A DNA stretch of 64,000 bases from assembly GCA_014378065.1 (NCBI GenBank), contig JACMOK010000054.1:22463-86462 (forward strand), in the 5' to 3' direction. Position numbers and translations under genes: made by a program. Positions 57,878-64,000 of the stretch are shown in pieces (the stretch's first letter is position 1; every line of letters starts with the position of its first letter). The notes under the pieces are model-generated. The model made no database searches. It was given only the letters and a program-made list of their open reading frames with translations, and was not told where the DNA came from. Source of the stretch: Flavobacterium sp. (GTDB taxonomy: Bacteria > Bacteroidota > Bacteroidia > Flavobacteriales > Flavobacteriaceae).

Positions 57878-58576
57878 ATGAGATGCATTTTCAACGGATT
57901 CTTTTTCTTTATCGCACTTCAAGTTTTTTCGCAAGAAACCAAATTGCCTGCGCCTTTAATCGCAGTAGATTCCCTATATCGCGAAGACCAGTTTTATTTT
58001 GGATTTTCATATAATATTTTACTCAACAGACCGCCCGAAATTTCACAAAATAAATTCTCTTCCGGGTTTACAGGTGGATTTCTTAGAGATTTCCCTGTAA
58101 ATAAGTCCAGAACGTTTGCCGTTGCGCCGGGAATTGGCTTTTCTTATAACAAGTACTTCCAAAACTTGGTCATCTCAAAATCGGACGAAATAGCAATTTA
58201 TAACCAAATAAGTCCCGGCGTTAATTATAGCAAAAATAAATTTGAAGAGATTTTAATTGATGTGCCAATTGAATTTCGTTGGCGTACCTCAACACCCGAA
58301 AGCCATAAGTTCTGGCGCATTTATTCGGGCTTAAAACTGAGTTATGTATTGGCAAGTAAATCGCGATATATTGATAGTGAGTACAATATTAAGGTCACAC
58401 AAAACCAAGATGTTAATAAATTTCAAATCGGAACGTATCTTGTTTGGGGTTATAATACGTGGAATTTTTATGGTTATTATGGCTTAACGCCGCTGTTTAA
58501 GTCGTCGGCTAAAATCAACAATCAATCGGTGGGTTTTAACACCCTCAACTTCGGATTGATGTTTTATATTTTATAG
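57878..58576 (+). CDS. Outer membrane beta-barrel protein (PorT-like fold)
   Basis: Signal peptide FFFIALQVFSQ; alternating beta-strand pattern; C-terminal GFNTLNFGLMFYIL. Confidence 0.75.
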   Translation: MRCIFNGFFFFIALQVFSQETKLPAPLIAVDSLYREDQFYFGFSYNILLNRPPEISQNKFSSGFTGGFLRDFPVNKSRTFAVAPGIGFSYNKYFQNLVISKSDEIAIYNQISPGVNYSKNKFEEILIDVPIEFRWRTSTPESHKFWRIYSGLKLSYVLASKSRYIDSEYNIKVTQNQDVNKFQIGTYLVWGYNTWNFYGYYGLTPLFKSSAKINNQSVGFNTLNFGLMFYIL

Positions 58577-59182
58577 CCAAAACCACCCTAATGCCAGTTG
58601 TGGAAGTAAGCCTATAATAAAACCCAAAACCAATTCAACAGTCGTATGCGCTTTCATCTGCAATCGAGAAGCAGCGACCATGCCGTTCATCAAAATTAAA
58701 AATGAAATTAAAAATAAGATGTTGGTTTGATACAATAAGCTGACACCGATTGCGAAAACGGTCAGGGCACTGATACCGATCATGTGGATGCTGATTTTAA
58801 TTTTGGCAAACAATAAAATCAGTGTTAAAAAAGTACTGATAAAACCACCGAGTAAAAAGAAAAACAATTCGGGAAATAGCGCCAGGGTAATGCTTTTTTT
58901 AAGCAAGATGAAAATCAATAGCAGCTGAATTAAAAGAGGAATCTTGCGCTGCGACAAATTGGAAACCATCACCGAGTCGACTTTTCCAAGCGTTTTTAAA
59001 AGATAAAAAAACGAAATCGGAATCAGCACCGTGATCAGCAACATCTGGAACAAAATTAAGCGCTGTTGCTGGAGGGCGAAGTAATTTTCACCATATAACA
59101 AATAAAGCAAGGTGCCAAAAATCGGAATGAAAATTGGGTGAAAGAGATAAGAAAAAACGGGTAAAATTTTTTTCAACACCAT
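58571..59182 (-). CDS. Polytopic membrane protein, possibly PAP2-related
   Basis: Six hydrophobic segments; C-terminal RLQMKAHTTVELVLGFIIGLLPQ resembles PAP2-type annotation; convergent 6-bp overlap with previous gene. Confidence 0.6.
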   Translation of the reverse strand: MVLKKILPVFSYLFHPIFIPIFGTLLYLLYGENYFALQQQRLILFQMLLITVLIPISFFYLLKTLGKVDSVMVSNLSQRKIPLLIQLLLIFILLKKSITLALFPELFFFLLGGFISTFLTLILLFAKIKISIHMIGISALTVFAIGVSLLYQTNILFLISFLILMNGMVAASRLQMKAHTTVELVLGFIIGLLPQLALGWFWL

Positions 59183-59265
59183 ATATTATTGCGCTAGGAT
59201 TTGCAATTTATGCTAAAATAAGCAGGGTTCAATGCAATAGGAAACACAATCATCAATCCCACTCA

Positions 59266-60729
59266 TTACATTTTTTTTCGCATTCTCGCCACCGGAATAT
59301 CTAATTGCTCACGATATTTAGCGATGGTTCTTCTTGCAATGGGATAGCCTTTGTCCTTAAGCATTTCGGCCAATTGGTCATCTGGCAGCGGCTTGTGTTT
59401 GTCTTCTTCATCGATAATATCCTTTAAAATTTTCTTTATTTCAAGTGTAGATACCTCTTCGCCCTGATCGTTGGTCATGGCTTCTGAAAAGAATTCTTTA
59501 ATTAGTTTTGTGCCATAAGGCGTTTCAACATATTTACTATTGGCCACGCGCGAAATGGTTGAGATGTCTAAGCCCACGGTGTCGGCTATGTCTTTCAGAA
59601 TCATTGGCTTCATCTTGGTCTCATCGCCCTCCAGAAAAAACTCTTGTTGGTAGTGCATGATGGCATTCATCGTAACAAAAAGCGTTTCCTGACGCTGTTT
59701 TATGGCATCGATAAACCATTTTGCCGAATCGAGTTTCTGCTTAATAAACTGCACGGCATCTTTCTGTGCATGCGATTTGTCTTTAGAATCTTTGTAAGTC
59801 TGCATCATTTCTTTGTAATCTCTAGAAACGTGCAGTGAAGGGGCATTTCTTCCATTCAGTGTCAGTTCTAATTTGCCTTCGAAAATTCGGATCGCAAAAT
59901 CGGGCACTACATTCTCGGTGATTTTATTGTTTCCGGTAAAAGAACCTCCTGGTTTTGGATTGAGTTTTTCGATTTCATGTACTGCTTTTTTGAGCTGTTC
60001 GTTCGACACATTGTATTTCTGTAACAGTTTTTCGTAGTGTTTTTTGGTAAAAGCGTCAAACTGATTCTCGATGATGTCGGTGGCCAAAGCGATGTATTCG
60101 TTGGGTGTTTTGTGTTTGAGTTGCAGCAACAAGCATTCCTGCAAATCTCTCGCGCCAACCCCTGACGGCTCTAGTTCGTGAATGACATGCAGTATTTTTT
60201 CGACCATTTTTTCGTCGGTGTAAATGGCTTGGGTAAAAGCCATGTCATCTACAATATCTGCAATGCTTCTGCGAATGTAGCCCATATCGTCAATACTGCC
60301 GACTAAGAATTCAGCGATTTCGCGTTCTTCTTCATTCAGAATAAAAGTATTGAGTTGGTTGATCAAGTCCTGGTGAAAACTAACCGGAGAAGCCAAAGGC
60401 GATTCGCGGTGGTCATCGTCGTCGCTGTAATTGTTGGCCTGCGTTTTATATTCAGGCGTTTCGTCGCTGCTCAGGTACTCGTCGATGTTGATTTCATCGG
60501 TCTCATTCGGTTCATTATCATCGTAATCCTCAAAATCATCGTCATTGTCAAATTCGTCTTTTTCATTTTCCTCTTCTTCGGTGCCGGATTCTAATGCCGG
60601 ATTTTCGTTCATCTCTTCTTTGAGTCGTTGCTCAAATGCCTGCGTAGGTAACTGAATCAGCTTCATCAGCTGAATTTGCTGTGGAGATAATTTTTGAGAG
60701 AGTTTGAGATTTAGAAATTGTTTTAGCAT
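59266..60729 (-). CDS. rpoN: RNA polymerase sigma-54 factor
   Basis: QKLSPQQIQLMKLIQLPTQAFEQRLKEEMNENPALE, DISTISRVANSKYVETPYGTKLIKEFFSE, RRTIAKYREQLDIPVARMRKKM (RpoN box). Confidence 0.97.
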   Translation of the reverse strand: MLKQFLNLKLSQKLSPQQIQLMKLIQLPTQAFEQRLKEEMNENPALESGTEEEENEKDEFDNDDDFEDYDDNEPNETDEINIDEYLSSDETPEYKTQANNYSDDDDHRESPLASPVSFHQDLINQLNTFILNEEEREIAEFLVGSIDDMGYIRRSIADIVDDMAFTQAIYTDEKMVEKILHVIHELEPSGVGARDLQECLLLQLKHKTPNEYIALATDIIENQFDAFTKKHYEKLLQKYNVSNEQLKKAVHEIEKLNPKPGGSFTGNNKITENVVPDFAIRIFEGKLELTLNGRNAPSLHVSRDYKEMMQTYKDSKDKSHAQKDAVQFIKQKLDSAKWFIDAIKQRQETLFVTMNAIMHYQQEFFLEGDETKMKPMILKDIADTVGLDISTISRVANSKYVETPYGTKLIKEFFSEAMTNDQGEEVSTLEIKKILKDIIDEEDKHKPLPDDQLAEMLKDKGYPIARRTIAKYREQLDIPVARMRKKM

Positions 60730-60746
60730 GGTTTAACGGATATTTT

Positions 60747-60777
60747 CAAATTTACGAAAGTTATCTTTTCAAATCAA
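60747..60777 (-). promoter_or_regulatory. Bacteroidota-type promoter for rpoN
   Basis: Minus strand TTG-N20-TAAATTTG. Confidence 0.5.
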
Positions 60778-60785
60778 CATACATT

Positions 60786-62219
60786 CTAAAATTCGGCATT
60801 GCCCGGGGTTCTCGGAAACGGAATGACATCGCGAATATTGGTCATTCCGGTTACAAATAGCACCAGTCGTTCGAATCCCAACCCGAAACCAGAATGCACC
60901 GCCGAACCAAACCGTCGTGTATCGAGATACCACCACAATTCTTCTTCATCGATCCCGAGGGCTTTCATTTTTTCGACCAGCACTTCGAAACGTTCTTCTC
61001 TTTGCGATCCGCCCACGATTTCTCCGATTCCGGGAAATAAAATATCCATGGCCCTTACCGTTTTTCCGTCTTCGTTCAAACGCATGTAAAATGCTTTGAT
61101 ATTGGCCGGATAATCAAATAAAATCACCGGACATTTAAAATGCTTTTCCACTAGAAACCGTTCGTGCTCGCTTTGCAGATCCGCACCCCATTCGTCTATT
61201 ATGTAATTGAATTTTTTATTCTTGTTTGGTTTTGAATTTCTTAAAATGTCAATTGCCTCGGTGTAGGAAACCCGCTTGAATTCATTTTGTAAAACGAAAT
61301 TCAATTTGTCTAACAATCCCATTTCGCTGCGTTCGACTTGTGGTTTTACTTTTTCCTCTTCAGTCAGTCGACCCTCTAGGAATTTAAGATCATCGCCACA
61401 ATTCGCGACAGCATACCTGACGACATACTTGATAAAATCCTCAGCCAAATCCATATTGTCGTTGAGGTCGTTAAAGGCGACTTCGGGTTCGATCATCCAG
61501 AATTCTGCCAAGTGGCGCGAGGTGTTGGAGTTTTCGGCGCGAAAAGTGGGTCCGAAAGTATAAATCTGTCCCAAAGCCATTGCAAAAGTTTCGCCTTCGA
61601 GTTGCCCAGATACGGTAAGGTTGGTTTCTTTTCCGAAGAAGTCCTTTTTATAATCTACTTTGCCTTCCTCATTTCTTGGGGTTTGGTCGAAAGGCAGGGC
61701 GGTGACTTTAAACATTTCTCCTGCACCTTCGGCATCTGAACCAGTAATAATGGGCGTGTTGACATAAACAAAACCTTTTTCTTGAAAATACTGGTGCACA
61801 GCAAACGACAGCACCGACCGCACACGCATGATGGCGCCAAAGGCATTTGTTCGCACACGCAAATGTGCATTCTCGCGTAAGAATTCTAGCGAATGTTTTT
61901 TGGGTTGCATCGGAAATTTTTCGGCATCGGAGTCGCCTAGAATTTCCAAACGGGAAATTTGAATTTCAAATTTTTGTCCGGCGCCTTGGCTTTCCACTAA
62001 TGATCCTGTTACTGAAATGGCTGCACCGGTGGTAATTCTTTTTAAAGTTTCCTCGGCCGTGTTTTCAAAATCGACGACACATTGGATATTGTTGATGGTC
62101 GAACCGTCGTTCAACGCAATAAACTGATTGTTTCTAAAAGTTCTTACCCAACCTTTGGCATTTACTTCGTTTAAGGTGGCAGTGCTTTGGAGTAAATCTT
62201 TAACTCTGGTATGTTTCAT
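60786..62219 (-). CDS. asnS: Asparaginyl-tRNA synthetase
   Basis: [136 protein letters not shown]. Confidence 0.98.
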   Translation of the reverse strand: MKHTRVKDLLQSTATLNEVNAKGWVRTFRNNQFIALNDGSTINNIQCVVDFENTAEETLKRITTGAAISVTGSLVESQGAGQKFEIQISRLEILGDSDAEKFPMQPKKHSLEFLRENAHLRVRTNAFGAIMRVRSVLSFAVHQYFQEKGFVYVNTPIITGSDAEGAGEMFKVTALPFDQTPRNEEGKVDYKKDFFGKETNLTVSGQLEGETFAMALGQIYTFGPTFRAENSNTSRHLAEFWMIEPEVAFNDLNDNMDLAEDFIKYVVRYAVANCGDDLKFLEGRLTEEEKVKPQVERSEMGLLDKLNFVLQNEFKRVSYTEAIDILRNSKPNKNKKFNYIIDEWGADLQSEHERFLVEKHFKCPVILFDYPANIKAFYMRLNEDGKTVRAMDILFPGIGEIVGGSQREERFEVLVEKMKALGIDEEELWWYLDTRRFGSAVHSGFGLGFERLVLFVTGMTNIRDVIPFPRTPGNAEF

Positions 62220-62248
62220 TTTAAATCAATTGGTATTAAATGGAATTG

Positions 62249-62256
62249 CAAATATA
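62249..62256 (-). promoter_or_regulatory. -7 promoter element for asnS
   Basis: Minus strand TATATTTG 29 nt upstream of ATG. Confidence 0.45.
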
Positions 62257-62276
62257 ATAGATTGTTGTGATTTTTT

Positions 62277-62360
62277 AGCCCTGATAGCAATGGAAATCCT
62301 TTTGTTTTTTTCTTCAAAAAACAAAAGATTGCAATGGATAGCGGGAAATAGCTGCTGAAA
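62277..62360 (+). repeat. Structured dispersed element, copy 4
   Basis: AGCCCTGATAGCAATGGAAATC-CTTTTGTTTTTT-tcttc-AAAAAACAAAAG-ATTGCAATGGATAGCGGGAAATAGCTGCTGAAAAAA. Confidence 0.8.
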
Positions 62361-62363
62361 AAA

Positions 62364-64000
62364 CTAGGCTTCGGAATCGTCTAAATACGCTTCTTTTTTA
62401 GTTCGTTTTTTTTCAAAAGTCAGCACCAACGCAGGAAGCACCAATAAGTTGGCAAACATGGCAAAGAGCAGGGTGCAAGAAATTAATCCGCCAAGCGCAA
62501 TAGTGCCGCTAAAACTCGAAACGGTAAAAATAGCAAAGCCAAAAATCAGCACCACTGAAGTATAAAAAGTGGAGATTCCGGTTTCGCGCAAGGCACTGAA
62601 AACTGATTTTTTTACTTTTCCGTTATTCTGAATTAAGTCGTGGCGGTATTTGGCCATGAACTGAATCGCATTGTCTACTGAAATTCCGAAGGCAATGCTA
62701 AATACCAAAATAGTCGAAGGTTTAAGCGGAATACCAAAATAGCCCATCAATCCCGAGGTGATGCAGAGTGGTAACACATTGGTGATGACTGAAGCCATGA
62801 CCATTTTGAACGAACGAAACAGATAGGCCATCAGACCAGCAATGAGAAAAATGGCGAAAATCAACGATTCGATGAGGTTGTCTATCAAATAGGAAGTGCC
62901 TTTTTGAAACACCAGCGCTTTTCCGGTTAGCGTTACTTTGTAGCTGTTTCTGGGGAAAATTTCATCGATTTTCCGGTGCAATTGGCGTTCGACTCGGGCC
63001 ATGTCTTTGGTACCGATATCTTTCATGAAAGTGGTGATGCGCGCGTATCGTCCGGTCGAATCAACATAACTTTTCATCAGGTTGTCTTTGGTATTTTTCG
63101 TTGCGTTTTTGGCATACGAAAGGATGAAAGCTTGTTCTTGCGAGGTCGGCAGTTCGTAATAGGCAGGATTGCCGTTGTAAAAAGCTTGCTTGGAATATTT
63201 TACGAGATTTACCACTGAAACCGGCTTGGACAGTTCTGGAATTTGAGCAATCGTTTGCTGCAGCTCATCCATTTTTTTAATGGTTGATAGCGTCATCACG
63301 CCTTTTTTGCGTTGGGTATCAATCATGATTTCGAGCGGCATCACGCCATTGAATTCCTTTTCGTAAAAAAGAATGTCCTTAAAGAAAGAAGCGCTTTTGG
63401 GCATTTCGCCAATCAAACTTCCCGAAACTTTAATTTGCGAAAGTCCGACTACACTAAAAATCAGGAGTAAACCGTAGATGCTGTAAATTCGGCTGCGTTT
63501 GGTTTTTACGATATTTTCTACCCAATCCAAAAACGAAGAGAGATAATTTTTGCTCAGGTGGTAGAGGTGTTTTTCTTTCGGTAAGGGCATAAAGCTATAG
63601 ACGATCGGCACGACAACCAGCGTGAGCAGGTAGACGGTCACGACATTGATCGAAGTGACAAGGCCAAATTCGAACAACAAATCATTGCCCGTGATCATAA
63701 AAGTGGCAAACCCCGCAGCGGTAGTGAGGTTGGTCATTAAGGTCGATACGCCGATTTTTGAAATCACGCGTTGCAAGGCCTTCGCCTGATTGTTGTGGAT
63801 TTTGATTTCCTGTTGGTATTTGTTGATCAGGAAAATACAGTTCGTAATGCCGATCACAATAATCAATGGCGGAATAATTGCGGTTAAAATGGTAATTTTA
63901 TAATGAAACAGCCCTAGTGTGCCAAAAGACCACATCACCCCGAACAGCAAAATGCAAATTGAAATCAGAGTGGCGCGGAAAGAGCGAAAAAACAAAAAGA
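62364..64000 (-). CDS. RND-superfamily exporter (MMPL-like), 5' truncated by window edge
   Basis: IIVIGITNCIFLINKYQQEIKIH, LMTNLTTAAGFATFMITG, FSIAFGISVDNAIQFMAKYRHDL; the frame is still open at the window end. Confidence 0.92.
   Translation of the reverse strand, partial: FLFFRSFRATLISICILLFGVMWSFGTLGLFHYKITILTAIIPPLIIVIGITNCIFLINKYQQEIKIHNNQAKALQRVISKIGVSTLMTNLTTAAGFATFMITGNDLLFEFGLVTSINVVTVYLLTLVVVPIVYSFMPLPKEKHLYHLSKNYLSSFLDWVENIVKTKRSRIYSIYGLLLIFSVVGLSQIKVSGSLIGEMPKSASFFKDILFYEKEFNGVMPLEIMIDTQRKKGVMTLSTIKKMDELQQTIAQIPELSKPVSVVNLVKYSKQAFYNGNPAYYELPTSQEQAFILSYAKNATKNTKDNLMKSYVDSTGRYARITTFMKDIGTKDMARVERQLHRKIDEIFPRNSYKVTLTGKALVFQKGTSYLIDNLIESLIFAIFLIAGLMAYLFRSFKMVMASVITNVLPLCITSGLMGYFGIPLKPSTILVFSIAFGISVDNAIQFMAKYRHDLIQNNGKVKKSVFSALRETGISTFYTSVVLIFGFAIFTVSSFSGTIALGGLISCTLLFAMFANLLVLPALVLTFEKKRTKKEAYLDDSEA

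Noticed and set aside
62271-62325. Copy 4 as a simple terminator
   Set aside because: The central A/T hairpin could resemble one, but flanking arms are conserved with three other copies whose central stems differ, so a plain terminator does not explain it.
1-64000. CRISPR arrays, transposases, integrases, restriction/toxin-antitoxin or other defence modules
   Set aside because: No regularly spaced repeats and no ORF with such motifs was seen; gene content is core metabolism and envelope biogenesis throughout.

Overview
The window is a Bacteroidota/Flavobacterium-like chromosomal segment that is almost entirely housekeeping. I found no phage, transposase, CRISPR array or recognisable defence system. 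In order it holds: infB (3' end); a SPOR-domain protein; a complete alternative complex III operon (actABCDEF) running into cytochrome oxidase coxB/coxA; ruvB; queG; an AsmA-like protein; tRNA-Phe(GAA); coaX; an outer membrane protein; lptC; a CNNM/CBS protein; a SurA/PpiD-type PPIase; a GHMP kinase and HMG-CoA reductase; DPP-IV plus three tandem POT peptide transporters; a thioredoxin; comEC; NlpC/P60; lpxB; surE; a tail-specific protease; rodA-mrdA-mreDCB; purH; a MacB-like permease; accD; fbaA; a TamL-like Omp85 protein; an SpoU methyltransferase; porT-like; ubiE/menG; dfr; rpoN; asnS; and an RND exporter. The most interesting non-genic signal is a dispersed structured element present four times (13966-14082, 38171-38257, 40833-40906, 62277-62360). 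Its arms are conserved, its central stem varies, and its closing stem appears to covary. It fits tightly against gene boundaries and may be, or be related to, the computationally defined Flavo-1 RNA motif. Secondary observations are an ActA with an extra N-terminal monoheme domain, an orphan 550-bp region at 49431-49979, palindromes in the purH and surE/prc promoter regions, recurrent TAnnTTTG promoters very close to start codons, and a terminator hairpin embedded in the comEC coding end. All calls come from reading the sequence; no database search was run.
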